A stretch of 64,000 bases of DNA from Tillus elongatus (GCA_964006375.1 OZ023265.1:111741084-111805083); one strand, 5' to 3'. Shown: positions 39,512 to 50,643, counted from the stretch's first letter. Numbers and translations: made by a program. The notes: generated by a model from the letters alone, not told the origin.

Positions 39512-40244
39512 GATCCGACACTAGAAATTTTTGAAATATGTCGACGTATTTTGTTTCGGCTTGCAAAGCAAATTTTCTTTTGAGGTTCGTGTTTCCCTTT
39601 TTTGTCACACTGAACTATACTACTTAGTTGTCTCTTATTAGGGGCTATTCTTACAGATGATTGAGAAATTCTCAATGTTGATATAGAACATTTTTGGCAG
39701 ACTCAAGCTCTTTGGCGTTTTCTATTGAAAAAATACAAAGGAAGTCCTTCCTCTTGGAAATTTGAGCGACATCTCTGCAACGAACTCTTTGTATAGGTGT
39801 TTTGTTTATACAGAAACGAATAAATTACCTTTTTGCTGATTAGGTGGACATCACGTTTGTCAGAATAAACTAAGTATACTATATAATAAAGTATTCTGAA
39901 CCAAAAAAGTACTAAACGAGCATAATGTTATTTGGCACTGAACAATAATGGAAATAAGACCATTTCAGAATAGATGTAATACAACATACTATCGATTGAT
40001 TCAGAGCCATAAAGTATAAAATTAACTTGATACCCTTTGGTTCTCAACTGACATAGATAAAATACGTCGAGACTTTTAAAATTAGTCCTCATGTAATCAA
40101 GCATTCAGAGCCAGTATAACATTATTCTTATATAGTTTGGTTTGCAGATGAATTGGACTAAGTACCGATTTATAGATGCCTATCTCGCTTATTATTAAAC
40201 AGAGAGAAAAATAATGGTACCGTTGTAAAGAGCAGGAACGAAAA

Positions 40245-40292
40245 CCCGATTTTTGTTAAATTTGGACTTAAGACACTCTGGCTCTGGGGTAC
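40245..40292 (-). repeat. right putative TIR of the DUF7869-like transposon
   Basis: Plus strand 'TTTGGACTTAAGACACTCTGG' (first 20 bases shown plus G) then CTCTGGGGTACAGATATA. It is the inverse of 35957-36005. The flanking bases do not give an unambiguous target duplication. Confidence 0.6.
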
Positions 40293-40857
40293 AGATATAT
40301 AACTCATCTATATTAAAAAGTCACCATTTTAAGATTTGGTCCCCAAAGGCACACCATTAAAATATTTATTCTCCAAAGGCGCACAATATTGAGTTTTCTC
40401 AACGTAACTTCGACATGATTTGTTATAAAAGTAAAAATTTTACAGATGTCCTAAAGTGTTCCTAAAGCAAATAATTTGTGAGTGTAACTTAAAAAAATAG
40501 TAAAATAGTGGCTTTTCACTTTATTGTACATGGGGTCATAGTTTTTACAAAATTGCTCATTCAAACTTATATATACTAAGTGACGCAAGTTTTCAAATAC
40601 GATACAAAAATTTTATATCTCTTGAAGTTTAAGTAAATTCCATTCTATATAGATGGTATCCAAAAATAAAACTGATGAGTAATTATAAAAGAGTGAGGCC
40701 GGAAACTGAAACAAAGAGCAGAATCATCTCAAAAAGTAGAAAAATAATAACATAGAATTATGCGCTAGATAGGTATTTCGACAACGAGGTTGTCTTTATC
40801 AGCAGCTGTCGCTGAACTAACTGTACGGGCAAAATTATCGTATTTATAAACCTAAAC
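40293..40857. other. unassigned sequence
   Basis: No gene recognised. Confidence 0.4.
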
Positions 40858-41740
40858 TATACATTAAAAATGATGTAATACACGTTTGGTTATAATCCAA
40901 AAATTTTATACAAATACATGTTTGTTTAAACTTAACATGATCTTCCTGAAGCTTTTGGTCGACATAATCGTCCTTCTGTGCATGCTATTCTTCAAATCGT
41001 TGAAAAATTCGAAGTTAGTTTCACTTTACACAATACAAAAACACCGGTAAGGCAACAAAATGCAAGAAACTAATAGAATATTGATACTGTAATATTGTAA
41101 GTGTCAGTGTTGCAGAAGATACAAATCCCTAGATTAACCGACGTTTTCAAAAACTTGGCCATTTAGGCAAGACCACTTGGCATATTTTGAGAAGCGATTT
41201 GAGCTTACATTCGTTTAAGATCGTATTGACTCAATAACTGAAGCCACTTGACCATCATTAGCGTCGTGTATTTGCTGATTAGGCTCTAGAGGAACTTGAA
41301 ATTGATCCCGACTTTTTCAAAAAAAAAAAAAATATTTTTTAGATAAACTCATTTATGGTTAAGCAGCTCCGTCAGCAGACAAAATTGTGGTTCTTTGCCT
41401 GAAAATATTCCAGAGCAGATTCATGAGAAGCCTTTGCAGAAAAACTTACTGTTTAGTGTGGTGGCATCATCGGGCTTTATTTTTTTGAAAATGCAACTGA
41501 AGATGCAGTAATAGTTAATGGTGGTCGGTACTGATCAATGCTAACTGATTTTTGTGGCAAAAATTGGATGAAATTAAGTTGAAAAATATGCTTTTCTGAC
41601 AAGATGATGCACCTCCGTATTTTTTCAATTGTACAATGGTAATGTTCAAATATGGAACTGTGCATTTGCCTCCAAGAAGTTGTGATTTAATCCCTTTGGA
41701 TTTCTTTTTGTGGTGAAATTTAAAGAATCTTTGCCAATAA
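40858..41740 (+). pseudogene. mariner-type transposase pseudogene, copy 1
   Basis: The broken frames match the copy at 48532-49795 closely. They include a 'GRHNRPSVHAILQIVEKFEV' N-terminal HTH segment and 'LGKTTWHILRSDLSLHSFKIVLTQ'. The core has 'FADxALEELEIDPDFF' and 'YFFENATEDAVIVNGGRY', then 'MLFQQDDAPPYF' (second catalytic aspartate in frame-shifted form) and 'LPPRSCDLIPLDFFLW' (third). The 5' TIR is absent. A short deletion relative to copy 2 lies near 41640, and the 3' end is replaced by a (TA)n tract. A 21-base near-identical direct repeat flanks the whole unit (40861-40881 and 41811-41831). Confidence 0.82.
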
Positions 41741-41741
41741 A

Positions 41742-41810
<69 letters not shown>
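41741..41810. repeat. (TA)n microsatellite
   Basis: About 35 TA units with one AAAT phase shift near 41780, replacing the mariner 3' end. Confidence 0.95.
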
Positions 41811-41814
<4 letters not shown>

Positions 41815-41831
41815 TAAAAATTATGTAATAC

Positions 41832-41985
41832 CGATGATGCAATACCATCTGATGGTGAAATTCCGGATGATGCAATGTCGCATGATGAAATAGTGGATGT
41901 TGCAATACCCTATGATGCAGTATCGAATGCCGCAGGACCGGACGATGCAACACCGGATGACGTAACACCGGGTGACGTAATTCAA
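41832..41985 (+). repeat. 15-bp minisatellite, about 10 diverged units
   Basis: Units vary around GGATGATGCAATACC (GATGATGCAATACC, GGATGTTGCAATACC, GGACGATGCAACACC, GGATGACGTAACACC). The period of 15 keeps the frame, giving a degenerate DDATP-like pentapeptide in the 96-codon frame 41875-42165. I regard that frame as a translation of the repeat. Confidence 0.8.
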
Positions 41986-42129
41986 GGACTATTATTGTGT
42001 CAGTGGATACGCCTAACGCGTTGTGTCGATGCTGAAAGCAACCATGTATTATTTCATGCGATTTTAGAAAGTGCTGAATTGATCGGACCCATGTCTAAAT
42101 TCATCAAATTTTGTGGACTCACTTTTCAG

Positions 42130-43060
42130 ATTTATAAGCTTTCCAAAGCGTCAAAATTGCGATAATCCGTGGTTGCTTTCAATAACTTAAGATTACTAAC
42201 GCCTACCTTATGTTCCGAGCTAATCATATGTTGAGAAACGCAAGATTTTTCTGCTCTATTTAATATGAAATGAGCTATGTGCTCTTTAAGCCTTGTTGTT
42301 ACTGATCTCCGCGTTTGCATAAAATATATTTTCTCGCAATTATTACAAGATACTTGATAGATGCCTGATTTTTTTTCATTTTGTGTTGGAAGTCAATAGT
42401 ATCCTTTTGCTCACCTAAAAAGTTCTTCAAATTATCAACTTCATAAACAACTTTCAAGTCATTATCTTTAAATAGTTTCCCTAACACTGTAACACACGCT
42501 ATTTTTTAAGAAATGGATGGAAAAGAAGTACAGCGACATTTTTGGATGGCTCATCGGATTCAGGCTTCAATGTCGTAGTATTATTTATCGACATTTGCCA
42601 CTGATGCTAAGTAACTAATCGATGCACAATGTCTGGAGAGAAACCGTTGCAAATCGCAATTTCATCTCTGAATTGTACCGCTTACTGCTCAAAAGAAAAC
42701 AACCTCTCAATAACAAAGTTCAAACTCCAGATTTTGTGACCGAGAGGGTGATATTAATCTGATGGTATAAAGCGATTTGTAGAAGCTTCTTCCCTATACA
42801 TGTCAAATTCTAACCTATCTATATTTTTGATAACAAGAGTATCAAGGAAGGGTAGGTAATTGGTCATTGTTCTCCATTTCGTAAGTGACGTGATTAAAGG
42901 GAACCTACTGTTCGACTTATTAACTAAATAAATAAACAAATGTGGCAAAAATATCGTCGACATATATCAACCATACCGTCGGAAAATACTCCACAGCTCC
43001 AGCAAAGTTACTCTTAAATCGGATCATGAAGTTCCGGAGAAATCAAATGCCTCCCTTCGT
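42130..43060 (-). pseudogene. Penelope-like element, second subfamily: RT palm to GIY-YIG
   Basis: From the right, 'FAGAVEYFPTVWLIYVDDIFATF' (YVDD catalytic box, about 42925-42985) is followed by 'NYLPFLDTLVIKNIDRLEFD' and 'YREEASTNRFIPSD' (42754-42860). A degraded linker comes next, then 'SGIYQVSCNNCEKIYFMQTRRSVTTRLKEHIAH' in two frames (42270-42370). Here GIYQV carries the GIY motif, but the second motif reads YFM, not YVG. 'CVSQHMISSEHKV' then ends the domain. Sequence is well diverged from the PLEs at 2.6 and 20.8 kb, so it is another lineage. Several frameshifts; dead. Confidence 0.83.
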
Positions 43061-43099
43061 TGCCGAACTCCTAAAAATCGTATGCGTAATACCTCCTTT

Positions 43100-43298
43100 C
43101 CGAGTTACAGGGTGATAAAAAAATTATTAAAAGTCCGTTTTTTTTTTAAATATTTTTGAAAGTGGTTTAGTCGAAAAGACATCTTTGTATATCAGTTTAG
43201 GTAATATTAAAAGTTAAATGTGATATCCTAAATCACATTTAAACTAATCAAGAAAAACGGAATTTTTTAATTTTGTTTGTCACCCTGTAACTCGAAAG
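43100..43298. mobile_element. 199-bp MITE with ACAGGGTG-type TIRs
   Basis: 'CGAGTTACAGGGTGA' at the left and its exact inverse 'TCACCCTGTAACTCG' at the right, both with A/T-rich inner ends. ACAGGGTG termini are typical of mariner/ITm-derived MITEs. A 'CACCCTGTA'-like motif recurs at 43390 ('ATACCCTGTATAC'). Confidence 0.65.
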
Positions 43299-43554
43299 GG
43301 ACGTATTTCCAGACATATGTTGATATAAGATTGTTTACTCATTTCAATTTCCAGAATACGCCCTTAAAATATTTTCTTTTTCTCACGAAATACCCTGTAT
43401 ACGTGACACAATATAACGAGGGCGAAGTAAATATAAAGAAATGATAAGATATTTTGACGGGTACATCGTGCTTTGTCACATCTACCAATGTGCCAAACTG
43501 TGTATTACTGGTCAAATCAATTTCCATTAGCATTACAATACTTTCAATGTATTT
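43299..43554. other. unassigned sequence
   Basis: Nothing recognised besides a stray ACCCTGTATAC motif. Confidence 0.35.
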
Positions 43555-43860
43555 TTTTAACGTCAGTCAGTTTCCGCCAGTATGGCCAATCACCGATGCC
43601 AGGGAGCAGTTTCACCTCACTATCCTGGTATTGATCTTTAACGTGCCGAACATCATATGGACATGAGACCCATGGCATTATGCCCCCTCCAAAGGGCGGA
43701 ACTTGCAGCCAATCAATTTGCTCAAATACAATGCTACAGCCTCCGTTGATGTTAATTGTGCAGTATGTGCTGGAAAAGTGAAAGGAGAACCCTGGAATTG
43801 AACCCGGTACCATTCGGTTCAGAGGCACATGTTCTTACCACTGAACCACCGAGGCTGTTC
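43555..43860 (-). mobile_element. tRNA-derived SINE, second family
   Basis: Minus strand begins 'CAGCCTCGGTGGTTCAGTGG' (A box TGGTTCAGTGG), continues to the B box 'GGGTTCAATTCC' (43793-43805) and has a body of about 230 bases. It ends near 'GACGTTAAAAAAATACATTG'. Head layout is that of a tRNA gene; body and tail differ from the SINE at 30880, so this is a separate family. The 94-codon frame on this strand is incidental. Confidence 0.75.
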
Positions 43861-44270
43861 TTTAAATGTACGAAGCATTAAACCAATAATATGTTATCAC
43901 AGCAGTGACAATACTTTAACGCTACTAAGTTCTTACTATTATAATAGTGATGCGTATTTCTTCAATTAATCTTTGGTGACATTTCCTGGCTACTACTGTA
44001 TTTCGGTGTCCATCTACTGATTTTATTTTACCATAATAGCAGAAACGGCAGAAGTAAACCTAGAGCCAAGTATACACTCCAGGTATGATATTACATAGTA
44101 AATAAAAATTTTAGATAATATATACTGACCTTCCAAAAAATCTTAATACCCAGAACTAGTCGATCAATTGCAATAATTTTTTTATGCTACTCTGTTTTGT
44201 CTCTGATAAGGAATGATAATGATATGGACAACAAACGTTAGCAGGTCTATATTTGTTTAATTTGGTTTTC
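43861..44270. other. unassigned sequence
   Basis: No gene recognised. Confidence 0.4.
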
Positions 44271-44329
44271 TGTGAAAACTGGAACCTGTGACCTAAACCC
44301 AAATTACCACAACACATATTTTTTAAAGA

Positions 44330-44370
44330 CCCGACGATCGTTTCACTAACCACGTTAGGATCATCAGTGA
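44330..44370 (-). ncRNA. hammerhead-like PLE motif (left half of inverted pair)
   Basis: Minus strand: CACTGATGAT, stem CTAAC / GTTAG around GTG, then GAAACGATCGTCGGG. It is the mirror of 44405-44446; together with their flanks they form an inverted repeat of about 95 bases per arm centred near 44386. Confidence 0.62.
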
Positions 44371-44404
44371 ATAAAAAATTCTAAACGAATTTTAGAATTT
44401 TTCA

Positions 44405-44446
44405 TCCTCTGATGATGCTAACGTGGTTAGTGAAACGATCGTAAGG
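44405..44446 (+). ncRNA. hammerhead-like PLE motif (right half of inverted pair)
   Basis: CATCCT CTGATGA T GCTAAC GTG GTTAGT GAAACGATCGTAAGG: both core strands are consensus. CCT and AGG can pair as a short stem I, and CGATCG is self-complementary. The block 'GTTGTGGTGATTTGGGTTC' follows. Confidence 0.68.
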
Positions 44447-44499
44447 TCTTTAAAAAATTGTGTTGTGGTGATTTGGGTTCTCCAAGTGTACTTATTAAT

Positions 44500-47045
44500 T
44501 TTGTTTTATTAAAAATGTTGATGCCCCGGCTAAACAGAAGCCCGACGGATAGGTTGACAATCCGTCGTTCGGGCGTGACCTAAATATCCTAAGTTACATA
44601 TCCTCGGGCGCCTTCTTTATTCCTTATTAAATAGGACGGGGTCAGATCCCCGTGAGGACTTCTGCTAATGCCCTCGTAGAACACCCCAAATTACTGTTTG
44701 ATAACAGCCTTGTCCTAGGGTAGCTGAGTGGAGAAGAAAAACTATAGCCAGGGGTCAAAATTTATTATATCTCGCGGAGTTCTCGAGAGTTAAGTAGGCT
44801 TTAATTACTTGTTCCCGAATAATGGCTGTTTTCCTAGCTTACAAAGTTGGAAGCAGAAATATTATAAACAGGCAAATATCAATTAAGATATACCTAAGCT
44901 AGTTACAATCCGTCACAGGATTCTAGCTTAAACACACATACACTAGTGCAATTATCTAAAGGCAGTGCAGTGAAATGCAACTGTTAAGGGAGCGGAGGAT
45001 AATTATAGGGATAAACTCGTCGAACTAGGCACATATGTAGACATAGGTAACGGGATAATGTAAACTATATTAACTCACAAAACTTAAGAGTAATATTATT
45101 AACTAACAAAATGAACTTACGTAGATTGTAACATGGTGGCTATTAATTCAACAGTATCTTAATGCATATCAATAAACAATATTTATAGTATTCTAGATAA
45201 GTTTCCGAATTGCCGACTCCATCATTTCTCGATACCTTGCACGTTTGCTAATTTGCGTTTGTTTACTTGTTGACATAACAAATGCAATCGCTTCAATGCC
45301 AATGTCATCCATACAACTTTGACCTCTAATTACGTACAATATTTACATTCCTTAGTTTAAGTAGATTTCTTAATACTGATTTCACTTGTGATTTTACTAA
45401 TCTTAATAATTATGTTTTCCATGCGGTTCTACTGCCCTTCTCCAATTGCCGTTGTTCTCTGAACAGCAACTAATTTCATAAAATCTTCTAATAATATTCA
45501 AAACATCTACAAACGGGGAGTACAGTAATAAAAATCCATGAATTAGGGAAGTTAAAAATTCGCTACAGTTTCATGCGATTAAAGGAAAACTATATCTCAG
45601 GTCAGATAACACTATCACCGATAAGACATTCTTTCACATTGCAAACGATACAAATAGGTTTATATTTAAAAATACAATAATATTCGACTAGAATAATATT
45701 TGTGCTATTTACAATAAATGAAGCGTGATATTAACATTAGCACAGCAATTAGCAAAGCATATGAAAGCAACGGCAAGCAAAAAGCGACATACACATGCAT
45801 CAAATGGGAAATTGCCCCGATATAAATTTTTCCGCCACAGTCTGAGATTCTATCTTCCCCTGGGCTTTATTCCCGCGATTCCCTGCAGTATTACTCTGCT
45901 ATGTGGGTAAGCAAGCGGCTCCCACTCTCATATGACTATAACTTGTTTTAACTAATGAGACCGGGTAACTTATCCCCTAGTGCTGTCAAACACCCTGTAT
46001 AACTAACAGCCCAATCCATCGGATACGTACCATTCCGAGCAGCTCTATGCTTCTCCAAGGACATCCGTCCCTCAAGAGAAATGTGGGCCGCCCAGTACAG
46101 CACTGGTTGCAGGGCACACTAAATATTAACTATTACCCCTTTAATCAGCACTCTCCGTGCTCCCGTTCCCATAATTTGGGTAAGAAACGTGACCAGCTTG
46201 TCACTTATTTAAGCTGGGCACTCTAGCTAATCAACCACCACGTCTGGCGATCACATATCATTCAGAGTAGCTCCATGATTTATCCAAGGACAATCCGTCC
46301 CACAGCTCTAACCTGGCGCCGCTAAGTACAGAACGCTACACTTCGCCAAACGCCCTAGATTCACTATATTGCGGTATCATCATTTACATGACTTCAGCTT
46401 CCCTTAGATAGGTCCTACATACAGAACACCCTGTATACACTTTTAATCCTAACACGCTGTTAATATTGCACATAGACCACCATCATTGAAATACCCAGTT
46501 ATTTATTTCAGTTTGCAAATCTACTTCCTAAATTGCCGTAGTATAATTAACCTTGCAAACTACGATAATAGAGCACGGTCGTTACGGACCCTTATTAAGC
46601 CTATACAAAAATAACACGCTGCTTTCACTACAATGTAGCACAGCTAAACTTCCCAGTTAACTATCTAACCGTTTCCCACACAATATTAGTAATTCTAACG
46701 CGACCACCAGACCTCTTATTACGGACGCGAGCTGAAGGCAACTCTCGCGGCGTACGGTCTCTCGGCGATGATCTTTGTCATGCGCTTCGCGACGTACCTA
46801 TTGCGCGTGACAGACCGGCGCTATTCCTTCCACACGATTCATTTTTCCGCTCGTGGCAAATTTTCATATTTTGAAGTGATTCTAAAATAAGTCGAATTTA
46901 TTGTCTTGTGAATATTCGTTATTTAACCGCCTTAATTAATTGTTCGCTATTCAAATAACCCTAATAAATTCGGACTTCATTATATCTCTTTAAATCTGCG
47001 TTCCCTTCAGTTTGAAGTAATAATTCGTAGTGATTTGTGCTAAGT
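44500..47045. other. 2.5 kb without recognised gene
   Basis: A hairpin (GCCCGACGGAT / ATCCGTCGTTCGGGC) is at 44540-44574. Two diverged copies of a roughly 100-base unit occur at 46010-46110 and 46240-46345 ('CCAAGGACATCCGTCCC' against 'CCAAGGACAATCCGTCCC'). 'ACACCCTGTATA' motifs occur at 45992 and 46427. The region is less AT-rich than its neighbours. It could hold a host non-coding region or LTR remnant, but no LTR pair was found. Confidence 0.4.
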
Positions 47046-47730
47046 TTATTAAGTCATTAAGTTATTATGCCTAGGCACCACTTACGGAGCAATTATAATC
47101 ATTTACGTCAATTCAAAAGGGGGCAAATCGAATGCAGGGCGCCGGTTTTTCAATCAGACACATTTCCTACCGCATAAGACGCAGTGTATCAACAGACTTA
47201 CAGTGTCAATCCAGGTGGTCTGAAAAACAATTCATAAACGTCGTCATGGATCTGGACAACCTCGAGAAGCATCAGCACCGAAAGATCGTTATTTGAAGAT
47301 TCCACAACACGGTCAATTGGAAATCCTTGGTTAAGAGTTTTACAACAAATAGTCTTTATGGCAACGATATATCGCAGATTTTTTTATCTCCCTCTAACAC
47401 CTCGACATCGACTGCTGGGCGTGAGTCGTATAACGACAGATTAAATTGGGATGGTGAATGGGATCGCGTTGTGTTTTCTGGCGGGTCCTGATTATGTCTT
47501 TTGGTTCACGGTGGTCCAGAAGAGTAAAACAATTACTCGAAGAACGCAGAAATTTAGAATTTGCTATGGAACGACATAGGGCCTTACAGGCGGAGTAATG
47601 GTATGGGGTGCGAGAACATACGGTAGCAGGTCACCTCTGGCAGGAATTTGAATGCAGATGATTACATAAGACATGTACTACTGCCTGCTATACAACGCAC
47701 GTTTTCATAGAGCAAGGGCTACTACAAGGT
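47046..47730 (+). pseudogene. Tc1/Bari-type transposase pseudogene
   Basis: It opens with 'MPRHHL', followed by frames reading 'FQSDTFPTA', 'PGQPREASAPKDRYLKIPQ' (GRPR-like hinge), 'LPLTPRHRLL' and 'LNWDGEWDRVVFSGGS' (first catalytic region, with GGS where SDE.S is expected). 'GGVMVWGARTYGSRSPLAGI' and 'RFHRARATT' follow. These are the successive Tc1 blocks from HTH to the second acid region. Multiple frameshifts; no third acid or TIRs located. Confidence 0.75.
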
Positions 47731-48531
47731 AGTAACAATTACCAATTAAAATTGTTTAAATCCTACTGTGTGTTAGCGTTTTTAAGTCAGTATACGTGCA
47801 TGTGCTGGTGGAAATATTCGTTACTCCCATACTACTGGATTAATGAATTTATAAGCAAACAGAGAATATTAAATATTTACTTTTTTCTTAAAAGATTAAA
47901 AGTAAGACAAAAAAGATTTATTAATTTAACACGTGGCTGTTCTCTTGCATGATAATGTAATCTGTTTCTGTTTCGCGCAAACAAACTCTCCACGAATTTA
48001 ATTTTCCACCTATGTGGGAGTATGCATTAGCAGGTTCATCGTGCCTCATTACGGAACAAGATATGCTTGTTTATTCCGTTTCGATGGGAGCGTCTTAAAT
48101 CGGGAACTTTATACAGGGTTGGATTCGAAAACCATTAGGTTCGGAATCATAATAGAACTAGGGCCTTATTATTAACCTTCGTTCCTAAATGCTATTAAAT
48201 TTGACGCTTTTTTCAAAATATAGGAGAACACAGTTAAACTAAATTTTGCAATATGTACTAGCTTCTCGGTGGAATACATAAATCCTCCTTGATAAATCAA
48301 AATTTTAAATATAAAGGTGAAGGGGGCACAAGACTGGAATACTGGCTGCTTATTTTCAAACATAAGGCACTACGCGTTTTTTGATAGAACCAGTAAAGCG
48401 AAATTTATTCACTGTTTGTTTCTCGCACTGGTGACTACATTTTTTTTATGATAAGAATTGAAAATTTGTGCTGTAGATTTTGCGCTGTAACTGTTTTAAT
48501 AATAAAGTCAAATCATCTATTTTTTTTGCAA
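47731..48531. other. unassigned sequence
   Basis: No gene recognised. An 'ATACAGGGTTGGATTCG' motif at 48112 resembles a mariner-type end. Confidence 0.4.
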
Positions 48532-49795
48532 TGGGTTTCCCAATAGGAACGTTATATCTTTAAAACGTATTGGCAGCCATATTTAGAACGTAGACGTGTC
48601 ACTACCTGTCATTTTTCTTAGTGCAGTTTGGCAATTCATTATAAATACACGCTTCAACAACGTTTGGTTACCATCCAAAAATTTTATACAAATAAATGTT
48701 TGTTCAAACTCAACATGATCTTCCTGAAGATTTTGGTCGACATAATCGTCCTTCTGTCTTTGCTATTCTTCAAATCGTTGAAAAATTTGAAGTTAATTTC
48801 ACTTTACACAATACCAAAACACCGGTAAGACAACAAAATGCAAGAAACTAATAGAATATTGATACTGTTATATTGATACTGTAAGTGTTAGTGTTGCAGA
48901 AGATACAAATCCCTAAATTAATTGACGTTCTCAAAAACTTGGCCTTTTAGGCAAAACAACTTGGCATATTTTGAGAAACGATTTGAGCTTACATCCGTTT
49001 AAGATCGTGTTGACTCAATAACTGAAACCAATTGACCATCATAAGCGTCGTGTGTTTGCTGATTGGGCTCTAGAAGAACTTCAAATTGATCCCGATTTTT
49101 TCAAAAAAATATATTTTTTAGATAAACTCATTTATGGTTAAGCAGCTCCATCAGCAGACAAAATTGTCGTTCTTTGTCTGAAAATAATTCAGAGCAGATT
49201 CATGAGAAGCCTTTGCAGAAAAACTTACTGTTTAGTGTGGTGGCATTAAAAATGCAAATGAAGATGCAGTAATAGTCAATGGTGGTCGGTACTGATCAGT
49301 GCTAACTGATTTTTGTGGCAAAAATTGGATGAAATTAAGTTGAAAAATATGCTTTTCTGACAAGATGATGCACCTCCGTATTTTGCCAATGGTACTATAG
49401 AGTTATTAAGAGAAAAGTTTGGTGAGTCTGTAATGTTCAAATATGGAATTGTGCATTTGCCGCCAAGAAGTTGTAAATTAATCCCTTTGGATTTCTTTTT
49501 GTGGTGAAATTTAAACTCGATAATCTATGCCAATAAACCTCAAACTAGAGACGTTTTGAAATTGAACATCCAACGCTGCATTAACGAAGTTACGCCTGGT
49601 TTAATGCACAAAGTGACCGAAAATTGTGTTTATCAAATTTGAACCTGGAAACGAATCAGAGGTAGATTTTTGAATGTGTTATTTAAAACATAATTCCCCA
49701 AAGTTGTACCTTAAAAAAAGTGTTCCTTTTATCTTAAATATTTTGTATTTTATCTAATTTTAATAACATATCGTCGTCATTGGGAAACCCTTTAG
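48532..49795 (+). pseudogene. mariner-type element, copy 2, near full length with TIRs
   Basis: The left end reads GGGTTTCCCAATAGGAACG; the right end is the inverse of GGGTTTCCCAATGACGACG, so the TIRs are recognisable. Length about 1.26 kb is normal for mariner. The transposase runs from 'MAIHYKYTLQQRLVTIQKFY' through 'LGKTTWHILRNDLSLHPFKIVLTQ', 'RRVFADWALEELQIDPDFFKK' and 'DAVIVNGGRY'. Next come 'MLFxQDDAPPYFAN' (second acid), 'LPPRSC.LIPLDFFLW' (third acid) and 'CINEVTPGLMHKVTENC'. It has numerous stops. It is very similar to 40858-41740 but lacks the (TA)n replacement. Confidence 0.85.
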
Positions 49796-50575
49796 AATAA
49801 ACGACTTTTAATAAGGTTTACACGTTCTGGAACATTAAATTAACAAATATTTATTAAATATCACAAGTCAAGAATATTTTTAAGGTTTTTTTTTCGTTTT
49901 TGACTGATAAATTAGATAAGCTGACCGATAAAAACATTTTCGTGCTAGAAATCCATTGGGATTTTGCATGTTAGCTCTGGAAAAAGTAATTGTATAATTA
50001 CCCTTTTAGACGACAGCAAGTCCTATTCACGGTTGTATGGAAGATGTCTAGAACTTTTTACAAATATGTCATCTGCTCCCTCTGTCCATTTAAAAACCTG
50101 CATGGGGTTGTTGTCGAACGTAGGATGGTAAAGTTAGGGGTATAAATTTTATATCAAATTTAGCCCCCTCTGGAACCAGATTGACACATTTGTCGACTCT
50201 TTTTAAAATTTATTTTTCTCCAAACTATTGGGGTGTCAAGGTTTTGTTTAAAATCACTATTTATAGTACCTGTAAATAGATGAGAATGGGATTTTAAAGA
50301 TTTACTCTGGTAAGGTAGTCTTTTATCTTTTGGCGTTAACCAATTCATTACACCGCCAAATTTTCACCCCCCATTTTTTTAAATATAAAGAAAAGTTGAT
50401 TTAAATATAAGTTCTCTGAGGCTTCGTTATGGAGAAACAGGGTATTGAAAAAGTTACTACAGAAGGAATAAAAAAAAAATTCTAACATTTTGTTAGACTC
50501 ATCAAACTGTTTCAAACAAATAAATTAATTCAATGAGTGCGGATTGGAACCTGTGATAAGTAGAATTTGGAGAAC
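49796..50575. other. unassigned sequence
   Basis: The 62-codon minus-strand frame at 50160-50348 shows no family features. Confidence 0.4.
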
Positions 50576-50599
50576 CCAATTCTCACGATACAGTCTTTA

Positions 50600-50643
50600 G
50601 TCCCAACAATCGTTTCGCTAACGGAGTTAGCGTCATCAAAGGG
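50600..50643 (-). ncRNA. hammerhead-like PLE motif
   Basis: Minus strand: CCCTTTGATGA C GCTAAC TCC GTTAGC GAAACGATTGTTGGG. The stem arms pair perfectly and flanking CCC / GGG can form stem I, but the first core C is T. The terminal block 'GAATTGGGTTCTCCAAATTG' lies nearby at 50815-50835. Confidence 0.62.

Larger units (their letters stand above)
36547..39800 (-). pseudogene. DUF7869-like repetitive arthropod protein, degenerate, split by a LINE
   Basis: Read right to left. An N-terminal remnant is at 39800-39690. 'DKKGKHEPQKK' and 'ISSVGSHYSR' are at 39510-39610. The LINE intervenes (37749-39499), then 'KKTKKYMGGHLQIARMYEIF' at 37680-37740. 'FNKEFNLGFQLPATDTCDTC' (two C-x2-C-like cysteines) is at 37540-37620 and 'ENYDKHLAEAAEIYDDKKKD' then 'TVDFQ' at 37385-37490. 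'RDNCPSQDRN' is at 37145-37175, 'HKFL...HTHMEAGMVHSLIER' at 37010-37080, 'KSKNQGVVYLKTNF' near 36750-36790 and 'VHQYYKDLHLDQRK' to the stop at 36547. Order matches a large arthropod family I know from memory as DUF7869-type. Its acidic residues in TVDF, the SDNC-like box and HTHMEA suggest an RNase-H/DDE fold (inference). Frameshifts and stops make it dead. Confidence 0.7.

Noticed and set aside
44500..47045. LTR retrotransposon in the unassigned stretch
   Set aside because: No pair of direct repeats with TG...CA ends and no gag/pol motif could be found.
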